Source: Vibrio qingdaonensis
GTDB lineage: Bacteria; Pseudomonadota; Gammaproteobacteria; Enterobacterales; Vibrionaceae
Assembly (NCBI RefSeq): GCF_026191675.1
Contig: NZ_JAKRRY010000016.1
Coordinates: forward strand, 1 to 64,000
DNA: 64,000 bases
Reading direction: 5' to 3'
Shown here: positions 36,172 through 45,474 of the stretch, in pieces
How the letters are laid out: each line of letters starts with the position of its first letter
How positions within the stretch are numbered: position 1 is the stretch's first letter
Translations under genes and position numbers: made by a program
The notes under the pieces: model-generated
What the model saw: the letters and a program-made list of their open reading frames with translations, nothing else
Told to the model about the DNA's origin: nothing
The model's database searches: none

Positions 36172-37537
36172 AATTAAAATCCTTGCATACTTTGGCGATC
36201 GCGTGCTCGAAAATGTCGAGGGCTTGCGTCAGTTGTTCACGAGTGATGATGAGCGGTGGGCTCAACTGTATAACGTTACCTTGCGAGACCTTAAAGCTCA
36301 GTCCCTGATTGAGGCATTGATACAACACGGATTCTGCCTCGTCATAGGCGCGCTGTTTGGAGACATGATTGGTCACCAGTTCAACGCCCCATAACAACCC
36401 TATTCCGCGTACGTCACCGATCACAGGGTAGGTTGCCTTCATTTGCGTTAAGCGAGCTTTAACAAACTCACCATCCGCGCGTGTTTTTTCTAGTAATTGA
36501 TCGTGTTCAATGGCTTCCATCGTTGCCAACGCCGCCGCACATCCAATGGGGCTTTTTTCATGAGTGTAATGACCCAGTGATATCTCTGCAGCGGTGTTAT
36601 ATTTTTCTTTGGTCACCATGGCAGCAATAGGCACGAGTCCTCCCCCTAATCCCTTACCAATGCACAAGATGTCGGGTTCAATATCAAAGGCTTGATACGT
36701 AAACCACTCGCCACTGCGGCCCATGCCGTTAGGAATATCATCGATGATCAATAAGACGTTATGCTTGTCACAAATCTCTCGAATACGTTGCCAATAGGCT
36801 TTGCTTGGTACTTGTACATCGGTATTGCGTACGCCTTCAGCAATAAATGCGCCTATGCCACCTTCTTTTTCGATCACATATTCTAAGTAATCCGCGTAAT
36901 GAACATCGCTGCCGTCTTGAGAGGGCAGTGCACCACGGTAAGATATAGCAGGTGGAATACGCTCAACCCCTGACATTAATGGCCCCATCCCTTCACGAAA
37001 ACAGGCTTCTCCACCAACGGATATGGCATCAAGGGAAGCACCATGAAAGGAATCCCAAAGTGACACGACTTTGTGACTGCCTGTGATGTAACGAGCTAAC
37101 TTTAGTGCCATGCCGACAACGGAGGTTCCGCCCGGTGCAAAGAGCACTCGGTTTAGGTCGCCACCACAGATGTCGGTGAGCTTTTCCGCGCATTTGACCG
37201 CCGTCTCGTTGGTAAAGCGACGGGGAGAAAATGGCAGTGAATGCATTTGCTCAGTGACGCGCTTAATGACGTGAGGGTGACCATAACCAAGTTGATGGAC
37301 ATTGTTGCCATGAAAATCCATGTATCTCTTGCCACGCGTATCTTGAAGGTAAATCCCTTCCGCAGCTTCCAGTGAATCAAGACAAGGTGTTGACATCGAT
37401 TGATGTAGAAACACATCCGAATCGCGTTTAAGTAAGACTTGAGTGGCCTCGTCTTGAATATCAGACATCCATGTTTGGCGAGCGGGTGTGTTGTTCACAT
37501 CCCCCTCGCTGCGTAAGTGAGTTGCTTGATCTGACAT
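36164..37537 (-). CDS. pbfA: PbfA-like (R)-1-hydroxy-2-aminoethylphosphonate ammonia-lyase
   Basis: A 457-residue class III aminotransferase-fold PLP enzyme. The PLP lysine is in [29 protein letters not shown] holds the ring-contact Asp. Between phnW and phnX in Vibrio, this family was shown to act not as a transaminase but as an ammonia-lyase turning (R)-1-hydroxy-2-aminoethylphosphonate into phosphonoacetaldehyde. The assignment rests on context and overall resemblance. Its ATG overlaps the phnW TAA by one base (TAATG), so translation is coupled. Confidence 0.85.
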   Translation of the reverse strand: MSDQATHLRSEGDVNNTPARQTWMSDIQDEATQVLLKRDSDVFLHQSMSTPCLDSLEAAEGIYLQDTRGKRYMDFHGNNVHQLGYGHPHVIKRVTEQMHSLPFSPRRFTNETAVKCAEKLTDICGGDLNRVLFAPGGTSVVGMALKLARYITGSHKVVSLWDSFHGASLDAISVGGEACFREGMGPLMSGVERIPPAISYRGALPSQDGSDVHYADYLEYVIEKEGGIGAFIAEGVRNTDVQVPSKAYWQRIREICDKHNVLLIIDDIPNGMGRSGEWFTYQAFDIEPDILCIGKGLGGGLVPIAAMVTKEKYNTAAEISLGHYTHEKSPIGCAAALATMEAIEHDQLLEKTRADGEFVKARLTQMKATYPVIGDVRGIGLLWGVELVTNHVSKQRAYDEAESVLYQCLNQGLSFKVSQGNVIQLSPPLIITREQLTQALDIFEHAIAKVCKDFNYV

Positions 37538-38640
37538 TATTTGATTTCCCAATACATCGAGCTCTTCACAGCAGTGATAAGACGTGAGATATCCGCCGGA
37601 TGCACATCACCAATATTACCGATACGGAAACAGTCAGCGTTGGAGACTTTCCCCGGGTAAATCACAAAGCCTTGTGCTTTAAGTCGGTTGTAAAACTCTT
37701 TGAATTGGTAATCACTGTGCTTTGGTGAGTAGAAAGAGGTGATGATTGGTGAGTGCAGGTCATCATGGAGCAATGGCGCAAAGCCCAAAGAGCGCATGCC
37801 TTCGACTAAGGTCTTTTGGTTAGTCTGATAACGCTGATGACGAGCGGCAATACCGCCTTCGTCCTGTAGCTCTTGCAGTGCTTGGTAAAATGCGCGCACG
37901 GTATGCGTTGGTGAAGTAAAGCGCCATTTTCCGTGGTTGTGCTCCATGCATTGCCATTGGTCATAGAGATCTAATGTTAGCGAGCGAGCTTGCCCTTGGC
38001 ATTTCTCTAGGGACGTTTGTTTAGCAATGACAAAGCCAAACCCCGGTACACCTTGAATGCATTTATTGGCCGAGCTGATCATAAAGTCGATGTCTAACTC
38101 ACCGATATCCATAGGGATACCACCAAAGCTGGACATCGCATCTAGGATCACCGCCTTGCCGTGCTGCTTTGCGAGTTTTATTACCGGCTCAATAGGATTG
38201 AGCATGCCAGTTGTCGTTTCGCAATGCACAATGGCAATATGAGTAATGTCAGCATCACTTTTGAGTGCGTTTTTTATTGCTTCTAAATTTGGTTGCTGCG
38301 TTTCGCCCAGAGAGATGACACAGGTAGGAATGGAGAGGTAGTCCGCAATTTGTGCAATGCGAGCACCGTAAGCGCCGTTATCGATAACCAAAAGTTTGTC
38401 ATTCTTGCCAAGTGCACTGCCGATTGTCGCTTCAACAGAGGCCGTGCCACTGCCTTGCATGAGCACACTGGTATAGCCGGGGTGGCGGGTCGCCAATTGT
38501 GTTAGCGATGAGCGAATGACCTCAACGACGTCTTTGTTGTAGTCGTCATCCCATGTGCACCAATCTTTAAGCATCGCTTGTCGAACGGTTTCAGAGGTAG
38601 AAAGCGGGCCGGGCGTAAGCAGTAAGTATTCGTTTTTCAT
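37537..38640 (-). CDS. phnW: 2-aminoethylphosphonate-pyruvate transaminase PhnW
   Basis: A 367-residue class V aminotransferase. It passes the amino group of 2-aminoethylphosphonate to pyruvate, giving phosphonoacetaldehyde and alanine. The start [12 protein letters not shown], the [10 protein letters not shown] phosphate-cup region, [10 protein letters not shown] and the PLP lysine Lys193 in [10 protein letters not shown] match PhnW. First gene of the minus-strand operon; ATG 38640 is chosen over 38646. A PhnR-type operator lies 16 bases upstream. Confidence 0.95.
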   Translation of the reverse strand: MKNEYLLLTPGPLSTSETVRQAMLKDWCTWDDDYNKDVVEVIRSSLTQLATRHPGYTSVLMQGSGTASVEATIGSALGKNDKLLVIDNGAYGARIAQIADYLSIPTCVISLGETQQPNLEAIKNALKSDADITHIAIVHCETTTGMLNPIEPVIKLAKQHGKAVILDAMSSFGGIPMDIGELDIDFMISSANKCIQGVPGFGFVIAKQTSLEKCQGQARSLTLDLYDQWQCMEHNHGKWRFTSPTHTVRAFYQALQELQDEGGIAARHQRYQTNQKTLVEGMRSLGFAPLLHDDLHSPIITSFYSPKHSDYQFKEFYNRLKAQGFVIYPGKVSNADCFRIGNIGDVHPADISRLITAVKSSMYWEIK

Positions 38641-38655
38641 TATCACTTCTCATAT

Positions 38656-38667
38656 TGGACTATACCA
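38656..38667. promoter_or_regulatory. PhnR-type operator before phnW
   Basis: TGGACTATACCA, two mismatches from the perfect palindrome TGGTATATACCA found before phnT. Confidence 0.6.
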
Positions 38668-38855
38668 GGTTGTTGTGGCTACTTTAGCAATCCTTTTTAT
38701 TGTTCGTAAAGGGGGAGAAATTAGATTTAATAAAAGCTTCATAGTTCGAAATGCAGCGAAAATCGTTGTCATCGAATTAGTCATAAATCGTCGCAAAACT
38801 GCCATTTTTCGTTCATTTAATCGTCATAAATGAGAATTACCGTGTAATTAGAAAC

Positions 38856-38867
38856 TGGTACATACCA
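38856..38867. promoter_or_regulatory. PhnR-type operator before phnS
   Basis: TGGTACATACCA, one mismatch from the phnT copy, 86 bases before the phnS ATG. Confidence 0.65.
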
Positions 38868-38953
38868 ATTAAGGTGTGACCGTCAATGATGACTTTAAAG
38901 GTGACGTGCAGATAAACAGCGAGTCGCCACAAAAAATGAGACTGGAGATGGAA

Positions 38954-39961
38954 ATGAAAAACCGTTTGATGAAAGGGGCACTCGCAACGTTGGTTTCTTT
39001 GTGGGCAACGAATGCCTTAGCAGCCACGGAAGTGACGGTATATACCGCTTTTGAAACCGATATTCTTGCTAAATATAAGAATGCGTTTGAGAAGGAAAAC
39101 CCTGATATCGCTATCAAATGGGTGCGTGATTCGACAGGCATCATGACGGCTAAACTGCTGGCTGAAAAAAACAATACTCGCGCAGACGTAGTGTGGGGAT
39201 TGGCGGGTTCATCCATGGCGCTACTAAAAGAAGAGGGCATTCTTAAGTCGTATACACCGCAAGGTCTAGAAAACTTGAATGCCAATTTGAATGATCCGCA
39301 ATCCAGCCAAGCGTGGTATGGAAACGACGCATTCTTTAATGCGGTTTGCTTCAATGAAATCGTCGCAGAGCAGTTAAACCTGCCAAAGCCTCAGTCTTGG
39401 GAGGATTTAACTAAGCCCGTTTATCAAGGGCACATTGCGATGCCAAATCCTGCGTCTTCAGGAACGGGTTACATGCAAGTGTCTGCTTGGTTACAGAACA
39501 TGGGCGAGACGCAAGCTTGGGATTACATGAAGAAGCTAGATAACAACATTGCCCATTATACGCATTCAGGTTCAAAACCTTGTGTTCAAGCGGCGATGGG
39601 TGAAGTCGCGATTGGTATTTCGATGGCGGTTCGTGGTGCTAAGCTGAAAAACCAAGGCGCACCACTGGCCGTGATCACACCAAAAGGAATTGGCTGGGAA
39701 TCTGAAGCCGTCGGCCTAGTGAAAGAATCGGATGCAGCAAAGCGCGTTGTGGATTGGTCCGTTTCAAAAGCGGCGAATGAACTCTACGTTGAATCTTACC
39801 CTGTCGTGGCCCACAAAGAAGTCAAAGCCGTGGTATCAAACTACCCTGAAGTGGAAGGTGCGATGGCGAAGATGGATTTCGCGAAAATGGGTTCAGACCG
39901 AGCAGAAGTATTAAAAACATGGTCACAAAAATTCGATTCAAAGTCAGAGCCTAAGTCCTAA
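38954..39961 (+). CDS. phnS: 2-aminoethylphosphonate ABC transporter binding protein PhnS
   Basis: A 335-residue periplasmic binding protein of the iron/putrescine-like family, with a Sec signal peptide (ends ALAA). TEVTVYTAFETDILAKY, ADVVWGLAGSSMALL, NPASSGTGYMQVSAW and VGLVKESD are typical of PhnS. It feeds the PhnT/PhnU transporter. ATG 38954 has GGAG six bases upstream and starts the signal peptide; the longer frame from 38876 would put the signal inside. A terminator follows. Confidence 0.9.
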   Translation: MKNRLMKGALATLVSLWATNALAATEVTVYTAFETDILAKYKNAFEKENPDIAIKWVRDSTGIMTAKLLAEKNNTRADVVWGLAGSSMALLKEEGILKSYTPQGLENLNANLNDPQSSQAWYGNDAFFNAVCFNEIVAEQLNLPKPQSWEDLTKPVYQGHIAMPNPASSGTGYMQVSAWLQNMGETQAWDYMKKLDNNIAHYTHSGSKPCVQAAMGEVAIGISMAVRGAKLKNQGAPLAVITPKGIGWESEAVGLVKESDAAKRVVDWSVSKAANELYVESYPVVAHKEVKAVVSNYPEVEGAMAKMDFAKMGSDRAEVLKTWSQKFDSKSEPKS

Positions 39962-40007
39962 GATAACCAAGCGGCTTTAATATCTAATAGAGCGGCAAAC
40001 TCCGAAT

Positions 40008-40038
40008 AAAAGAAGGCAGCTATTAGGCCTTCTTTTTG
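40008..40038 (+). terminator. Terminator after phnS
   Basis: Stem AAAAGAAGGC (40008-40017) with GCCTTCTTTT (40027-40036), then T. It separates phnS from phnTUR, which has its own operator. Confidence 0.8.
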
Positions 40039-40128
40039 TCGTTTTTACTTGCGAAACCAAACAACAATGAAATTGAAATCAACCTGAAACAAAGCTGTCA
40101 TTGCAATGAAATATAGCAATCTTAGTAT

Positions 40129-40140
40129 TGGTATATACCA
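40129..40140. promoter_or_regulatory. PhnR-type operator before phnT
   Basis: Perfect 12-base palindrome TGGTATATACCA, ending 15 bases before the phnT ATG. It contains the GT-N-TA-N-AC pattern of the HutC subfamily of GntR regulators. Confidence 0.7.
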
Positions 40141-40155
40141 TTTGGAGAGAAAGTG

Positions 40156-41298
40156 ATGACAGTATCCAATCCTTATCTAGACATTCATAATGTAGTGAAA
40201 AAATTTGGCCAGTTCACGGCATTGAAAGAGATTTCATTATCCATTGAGCGCGGTGAGTTCGTGTGTTTTCTTGGGCCTTCTGGGTGCGGTAAAACCACGT
40301 TGCTGCGTGCGATTGCGGGCTTGGATCTTCCTACTTCAGGACGTATTTTCCAAGACGATAAAGACACCACCTTCCTCCCACCAGAAAAGCGTGACTTTGG
40401 CATTGTCTTTCAATCCTATGCGTTGTTTCCCAATCTTACCGTGCAAGAAAATATTGCCGTAGGACTAAAGAATCAGGGGCTGTCCAACAAAGAAGCATTG
40501 GAGAAAGTCGAACATTGGTTAGACATGATTGGCTTGCCGACATCAGCCAACAAGTTTCCCAATCAACTGTCCGGTGGGCAGCAGCAGCGAGTCGCACTTG
40601 CACGAGCGTTGGCATTATCACCAGGCTTATTGTTGTTAGATGAACCTCTGTCGGCATTGGACGCGAAAGTGCGTACTCACCTTCGTGATGAAATATGCCA
40701 GATGCAGCGTCGTTTGGGCATCACTACTATCATGGTGACCCACGATCAAGAAGAAGCGCTGTCGATGGCCGATCGTATTGTGGTCATGAATCATGGTGTG
40801 ATTGAGCAGGTTGGTACGCCGCAGGAGATCTACGAAGCGCCAGCGACGCGTTTTGTTGCGGATTTTGTCGGTAGCATGAACTTCATAGAGGCGTCCGTCG
40901 CTTCGAGTCAATCGTTAAGGGTTGCTGAGTCTATGCTTGCGTTACCGACCTTAGATAATATGCAGCTAAAGCAGGGGGATATCTTCCAGCTGGCTGTTCG
41001 ACCAGAAAATATTCAGTTTGTGGAGCGGGCCAGTGAGGCGATTCCGGTGCGAATTATCGCGAAAGAGTTTCAAGGCGCTTATTACCGCGTTGAGGTAGCG
41101 ATGCAAAACGCGCCGCTAGCGACCTCTTTATATATGGATGTGCCCGTGAAAGACGTTAAGCGTTTCAATTTACGTCGCAATGATATCCGTTACATCGAAT
41201 TTGGTCACACGGGGTTACGTGGTTACCCATTAGAAAAACAAGTGTTCGCGTCTCCGCTAGGTAGTACTGCAAGCCATGTTTCAGAGCAGGCGGCGTAG
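40156..41298 (+). CDS. phnT: 2-aminoethylphosphonate ABC transporter ATPase PhnT
   Basis: A 380-residue ABC ATPase. Walker A GPSGCGKTTLL, Q-loop VFQSYALFPN, signature LSGGQQQRVALARAL, Walker B LLLLDEPLSALD, switch His MVTHDQEEA, and a C-terminal TOBE regulatory domain from about 270. It powers PhnS-dependent uptake. ATG 40156 has GGAG upstream; the GTG at 40153 is too close. It is followed nine bases later by the permease. Confidence 0.94.
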   Translation: MTVSNPYLDIHNVVKKFGQFTALKEISLSIERGEFVCFLGPSGCGKTTLLRAIAGLDLPTSGRIFQDDKDTTFLPPEKRDFGIVFQSYALFPNLTVQENIAVGLKNQGLSNKEALEKVEHWLDMIGLPTSANKFPNQLSGGQQQRVALARALALSPGLLLLDEPLSALDAKVRTHLRDEICQMQRRLGITTIMVTHDQEEALSMADRIVVMNHGVIEQVGTPQEIYEAPATRFVADFVGSMNFIEASVASSQSLRVAESMLALPTLDNMQLKQGDIFQLAVRPENIQFVERASEAIPVRIIAKEFQGAYYRVEVAMQNAPLATSLYMDVPVKDVKRFNLRRNDIRYIEFGHTGLRGYPLEKQVFASPLGSTASHVSEQAA

Positions 41299-41306
41299 GA
41301 GGCAAT

Positions 41307-43031
41307 ATGGACGCAACTTCAACGCTTTCTTTTGGCGAGACAATGAAAAGACGCGCGGTAATGGCTAGCGCCAAGATGAGCCAAGATAACTGTATTCTCT
41401 TGGGTTTATTAACGCTGATCTTTATTTTTATGATGCTGTTTATCATCATGCCGCTATGGGCAATGATGAAAAAGAGTGTTCAAAATAGTGATGGTGATTT
41501 TGTTGGCTTGGATAATTTCTTGGCCTATTTCGCAACGGATAGCCTTTGGGTGTCTTTGAGCAATACCTTCACAGTTGGTTTGATTGTGACTGTCGTCGTG
41601 GGGATATTGGCGTTTGGGTATGCTTATGCGTTAACACGAACGTGTATGCCCTATAAAGGTTTGTTTCGCTTTATGGGGGCTGCTCCCATTCTAGCGCCAT
41701 CGTTACTTCCTGCGATTAGCTTAATCTTCTTGTTTGGAAATCAAGGCGTCGCTAAAGCGTTGCTGCAGGGCAACTCGGTATACGGTGTGATTGGTATCTC
41801 GCTGGGACTGATTTTCTGGACCTTTCCGCATGCACTCATGATTCTAACGACGTCACTGCGCACCTCGGATGCCCGTCTGTATGAAGCCGCCAGAGCGCTC
41901 AATACCTCTCCGATCAAAACATTTTTTATGGTGACATTGCCTGCCGCTAAATACGGTCTAATTAGTACGTTAATTGTGGTATTTACGCTCGTTGTCTGTG
42001 ACTTTGGTGTACCGAAAGTGATTGGTGGTAGCTACAACGTGTTAGCCACTGATATTTTTAAGCAGGTGGTCGGCCAGCAAAATTTTTCAATGGGTGCGGT
42101 CACCAGTATCTTATTGTTACTGCCTGCCATACTGGCGTTTACCGTTGATCGCTGGGTGCAAAAGAAACAAAAGAGCATGTTAGATTCACGTTCTGTGCCG
42201 TATCAACCAGAGCCAAACAAATTGCGCGATAGCCTCAGCTTGCTGTATTGCATGTTCATTTCTTTTGCGGTTGTAGTAGTACTAGGTATGGCTATTTATG
42301 GTTCGCTGGTTACGTTCTGGCCATGGAATAAAGCACTGACACTAAACAACTATAACTTCGCGGAAATGAGTACCTATGGTTGGGATCCTTATTTTAACTC
42401 CTTAAAACTTGGTATGTGGACGGCTATCGTGGGTTCTATTGTCATCTTTCTTGGTGCTTATGGTATTGAAAAAGGACGGGCATTTGCTCCACTGAGACAG
42501 TGGATGCAAATGATGAGCGTGATCCCAATGGCAGTGCCGGGTTTGGTACTTGGTTTAGGCTATATTTTTTACTTTAATGATGCCAATAACCCGCTGGGCG
42601 TACTGTATGGCACGATGGCGTTTTTAGTGATCAATACGGTAGTGCACTACTATACCGTCGGGCATATGACAGCATTGACGGCGTTAAAGCAGCTACCTGC
42701 GGAGATTGAATCGACCGCGGCATCGGTGAAATTGCCGCAATATAAGTTGTTTTTTAAAGTCACATTACCTTGTTGTTTGCCTGCGGTATTAGATATAGCG
42801 ATATATTTATTTATCAACGCTTTAACAACGACATCGGCAGTAGTATTCTTATATTCAACCCAAACAATTCCAGCGTCGGTATCGGTACTGAATATGGATG
42901 ATGCTGGGCAGACGGGATCGGCGGCCGCGATGGCGGTGATGATTATGATCTCTGCGGCGGCCGCTAAGTTGTTGCACATGGCGCTCGGTAAGTGGCTTGA
43001 AGGTAAGACGCAAGCATGGCGTGTACGATAG
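41307..43031 (+). CDS. phnU: 2-aminoethylphosphonate ABC permease, two fused domains (PhnU-PhnV)
   Basis: A 574-residue inner-membrane protein with two binding-protein-dependent permease domains, about 12 helices. The EAA-type loops that dock on PhnT are EAARALNTSPIKTFFMVTLP in the first half and STAASVKLPQYKLFFKVTLP in the second. In Salmonella PhnU and PhnV are separate; here they are one chain. Downstream is phnR. Confidence 0.92.
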   Translation: MDATSTLSFGETMKRRAVMASAKMSQDNCILLGLLTLIFIFMMLFIIMPLWAMMKKSVQNSDGDFVGLDNFLAYFATDSLWVSLSNTFTVGLIVTVVVGILAFGYAYALTRTCMPYKGLFRFMGAAPILAPSLLPAISLIFLFGNQGVAKALLQGNSVYGVIGISLGLIFWTFPHALMILTTSLRTSDARLYEAARALNTSPIKTFFMVTLPAAKYGLISTLIVVFTLVVCDFGVPKVIGGSYNVLATDIFKQVVGQQNFSMGAVTSILLLLPAILAFTVDRWVQKKQKSMLDSRSVPYQPEPNKLRDSLSLLYCMFISFAVVVVLGMAIYGSLVTFWPWNKALTLNNYNFAEMSTYGWDPYFNSLKLGMWTAIVGSIVIFLGAYGIEKGRAFAPLRQWMQMMSVIPMAVPGLVLGLGYIFYFNDANNPLGVLYGTMAFLVINTVVHYYTVGHMTALTALKQLPAEIESTAASVKLPQYKLFFKVTLPCCLPAVLDIAIYLFINALTTTSAVVFLYSTQTIPASVSVLNMDDAGQTGSAAAMAVMIMISAAAAKLLHMALGKWLEGKTQAWRVR

Positions 43032-43089
43032 AGTGGGGTTTGATCATGTTCATCCTACCCAGTGCAAAAGAATAGAATAAGGATACGAA

Positions 43090-43803
43090 GTGCAATACGT
43101 AAAAATAAAAGATGCGCTTGTAGAGCAAATAGAGTCGGGTACCCTAATGCCAAGACAGAAATTGCCCGCAGAACGCAAATTGGCGGAGTCGTTTGATACC
43201 ACACGAGTAACGTTACGAGAAGCGCTGTCGCTGTTAGAAGCTGAAGGTCGTATTTTTAGAGAAGATCGTCGAGGTTGGTTTATTTCACCGGAACCGCTGA
43301 AGTACGATCCCACAGAAACCCTTAACTTTACTAATATGGCGTTGAGCCAGAACCGTCAGCCACACACTACGCTGGTCGCAGCAAAAGCGATGATGGCGAC
43401 GAAAAAAGCCGCAGAGTTACTTAATCTGCCGCCATTTTCTGATATTTTTCGTGTTGATCGTGTCCGGTATTTGGAAGATAGACCGGTTGTCTTTGTGACG
43501 AATTATATTCGCACTGAGCAGTTTCCTAACTTACTTAGCCATGATTTGTCTTTATCCTTGACGGATATTTATCGAGAGCAATATGGCGTGGTGTACAGCA
43601 AGGTTAAGTATCGAGTGAGCACCACTTCTTTATTGGGCGAAATGGCGCAGGCTCTACGAGCAACGTCCGGCACGCCGGCAATGATGGTCGAACGCATCAA
43701 CTACAATCAACATGGTGAGCTTATTGATTGTGATATCGAATATTGGCGCCACGATGCGATCAGCATTGAGTCTGTGGCTCAGTTGCAGGCAAACCAGCGT
43801 TAA
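43090..43803 (+). CDS. phnR: GntR-family regulator PhnR
   Basis: A 237-residue regulator of the HutC subfamily: N-terminal GntR winged helix (GTLMPRQKLPAERKLAESFDTTRVTLREALSLL region, residues 18-50) and a C-terminal UTRA ligand-binding domain (FRVDRVRYLEDRPVVFV). It is transcribed with phnT-phnU and is the obvious reader of the three TGGTATATACCA-type sites. Starts with GTG at 43090 after AAGGA. The likely effector is 2-aminoethylphosphonate or an intermediate. Confidence 0.9.
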   Translation: MQYVKIKDALVEQIESGTLMPRQKLPAERKLAESFDTTRVTLREALSLLEAEGRIFREDRRGWFISPEPLKYDPTETLNFTNMALSQNRQPHTTLVAAKAMMATKKAAELLNLPPFSDIFRVDRVRYLEDRPVVFVTNYIRTEQFPNLLSHDLSLSLTDIYREQYGVVYSKVKYRVSTTSLLGEMAQALRATSGTPAMMVERINYNQHGELIDCDIEYWRHDAISIESVAQLQANQR

Positions 43804-43884
43804 TTAGCGTCGTGTCATAGAGCGTGGTTTCATGCCACGCTTGAGTCTTTTATCCCAATCCATCATCTTTTTAAGGAACTCACC

Positions 43885-44784
43885 TTGACGTTCTATGCCG
43901 TGCTATTAGTGGTGTTCTCAGCTTTGCTCCATGCAGGCTGGAACGTATTAGGTAAGTCGAATAATGGGTCTGGTTATTCCTTTACCTTGGGAGCGTCGCT
44001 TGCTCCTTTTATCCTATTGCTTCCTTATTTAGTATGGTGCTTATCTGTTATCGGATTCAATAATTTAACGCTGTCTTTTTGGAGCTTGTTATTCTTTAGC
44101 GCTGTGGGGCAGGTGGTTTATTTAGTTGGTTTGTTAAGAGCCTATAATCTTGGGGATATTGGCGTGATATATCCCATCGCTCGAGCCCTTCCAGTGTTGA
44201 TGGTCGGGGTTATCACTGTTGCAATAGGCCAAGCACTCACGTTTAACGCATGGCTAGGGTTTTCCATACTCACGTTAGGGTGTTTGCTAGTGCCTATGCG
44301 GCACTTTAAAGACTTTAGGCTACGCTCATACGTGAACCTTAGTGTTTTCTGGGCGTTTATCGCGGCGGTTGGCACCACTATTTACTCTGTTGTGGATAAG
44401 CAAGCATTAAGCTGGCTACAATACGAAACCGATGGTTTATCGTCTCATCAGGTTGCGATATTTTTTTTAGGGATGCAGTTTGCTGCTATCGCCATTGTCC
44501 TCATTACTTGGCTGTTACTCACTGGCAAGCGTCATGAGTTAGCCTTAACGTGGCAGTACCGTTATCGCTCCGCGACCGCGGGTATTATGATGGCGTTGAC
44601 TTACGGTATGGTGTTGTTTGCCATGACCATGGTGGATAACGTGAGTTATGTGGTGGCATTGAGACAAGTAAGCATCATATTTGGTGTGCTAATGGGTATT
44701 TGGTTTTTAAACGAGAAGTGGTTTTATACTCGTGGCGTTGGCGTGAGCTTGGTTTTGGTAGGGCTACTGATAGCGTTAGTATAA
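43885..44784 (+). CDS. EamA/DMT-superfamily membrane transporter
   Basis: A 299-residue protein with about ten membrane helices in two EamA repeats (LLHAGWNVLGK in the first, LRQVSIIFGVLMGIWFLNEKW in the second). DMT proteins export metabolites such as amino acids. It starts with TTG at 43885, eight bases after AAGGA, and is 81 bases behind phnR on the same strand, so it may belong to the phosphonate operon, possibly exporting an amine or amino acid by-product. The substrate is unknown. Confidence 0.85.
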   Translation: MTFYAVLLVVFSALLHAGWNVLGKSNNGSGYSFTLGASLAPFILLLPYLVWCLSVIGFNNLTLSFWSLLFFSAVGQVVYLVGLLRAYNLGDIGVIYPIARALPVLMVGVITVAIGQALTFNAWLGFSILTLGCLLVPMRHFKDFRLRSYVNLSVFWAFIAAVGTTIYSVVDKQALSWLQYETDGLSSHQVAIFFLGMQFAAIAIVLITWLLLTGKRHELALTWQYRYRSATAGIMMALTYGMVLFAMTMVDNVSYVVALRQVSIIFGVLMGIWFLNEKWFYTRGVGVSLVLVGLLIALV

Positions 44785-44810
44785 ACGGTGTTTGCGAATG
44801 TATGATTTAG

Positions 44811-44837
44811 AAAAAGGCGCTTGCGATGGTAAGCGCC
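44811..44837 (-). terminator. Terminator of the RibD-like gene
   Basis: Stem GGCGCTT (44816-44822) with AAGCGCC (44831-44837); on the minus strand it is followed by five Ts. Confidence 0.75.
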
Positions 44838-44860
44838 CTTACGGAAAAACCGTGCGGTTG

Positions 44861-45391
44861 CTACGCCTTAATATATCGATTCTTAACAATGCAGTCGGCG
44901 TAACGTTGCGCTGAGAGATGCTTAAATTTTATTGGTTTATCCAATGAACCGAACAGAGAAATCCCTCCCCCAAGCAAAATTGGGATGGTGGTAATAATCA
45001 TTTCATCAATCAGGTCTTCTTGTAAGAAGTTTTGAATCGTTACGCCGCCATCAATATAAAGGTCGTGGTAACCTCGCGTGTTTAAGTCTTTGACGATGTC
45101 GTTAAGATCACCGTTTATTAAAAACACTTTGCCTTCGTACCCTTTTGGCACTTCTTTCATTGTATTACTGAGTACAAAAACAGGCTTAGAGTAGGGCCAC
45201 TCGCAATCAAAACTGAGCACGACGTCCAGAGTATTACGTCCCATGACTAGAGCATCAATACGATCCATAAAGTCGGCAAATCCAAAATCAGACCCTTCGG
45301 GATTTGGAACGTCGTGAAGCCACTCTAAGTTATTGTTTTTATCAGCTATAAAGCCGTCTAGGCTGGTAGCAATATAAACGATGTTAGCCAT
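44861..45391 (-). CDS. Dihydrofolate reductase/RibD-like reductase
   Basis: A 176-residue cytosolic protein of the RibD C-terminal family. IVYIATSLDGFIADKNN at the N-terminus, MGRNTLDVVLSF, VFVLSNTM and DLYIDGGVTIQNFL (NADPH-binding GG) are typical; IPILLGGGISLFG closes the fold. Natural substrates of this family are mostly unknown. It is divergent from a TetR regulator with a palindrome between them. Confidence 0.88.
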   Translation of the reverse strand: MANIVYIATSLDGFIADKNNNLEWLHDVPNPEGSDFGFADFMDRIDALVMGRNTLDVVLSFDCEWPYSKPVFVLSNTMKEVPKGYEGKVFLINGDLNDIVKDLNTRGYHDLYIDGGVTIQNFLQEDLIDEMIITTIPILLGGGISLFGSLDKPIKFKHLSAQRYADCIVKNRYIKA

Positions 45392-45436
45392 TATTGTAGA
45401 CTCCGTAGTTTGAAAAAGGTGTGGTTTAATATATAA

Positions 45437-45451
45437 TTCTACAGTGTAGAA
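45437..45451. promoter_or_regulatory. TetR-type operator
   Basis: Perfect palindrome TTCTACAGTGTAGAA (7-base arms around a central G), 24 bases before the tetR ATG and 46 bases before the RibD-like gene. Confidence 0.75.
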
Positions 45452-45474
45452 AATAAGTTTAGCTAGGAACTCAT

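Noticed and set aside
38869..39354. 161-residue minus-strand frame opposite phnS
   Set aside because: Shadow of the phnS coding strand, which has a signal peptide and family motifs.
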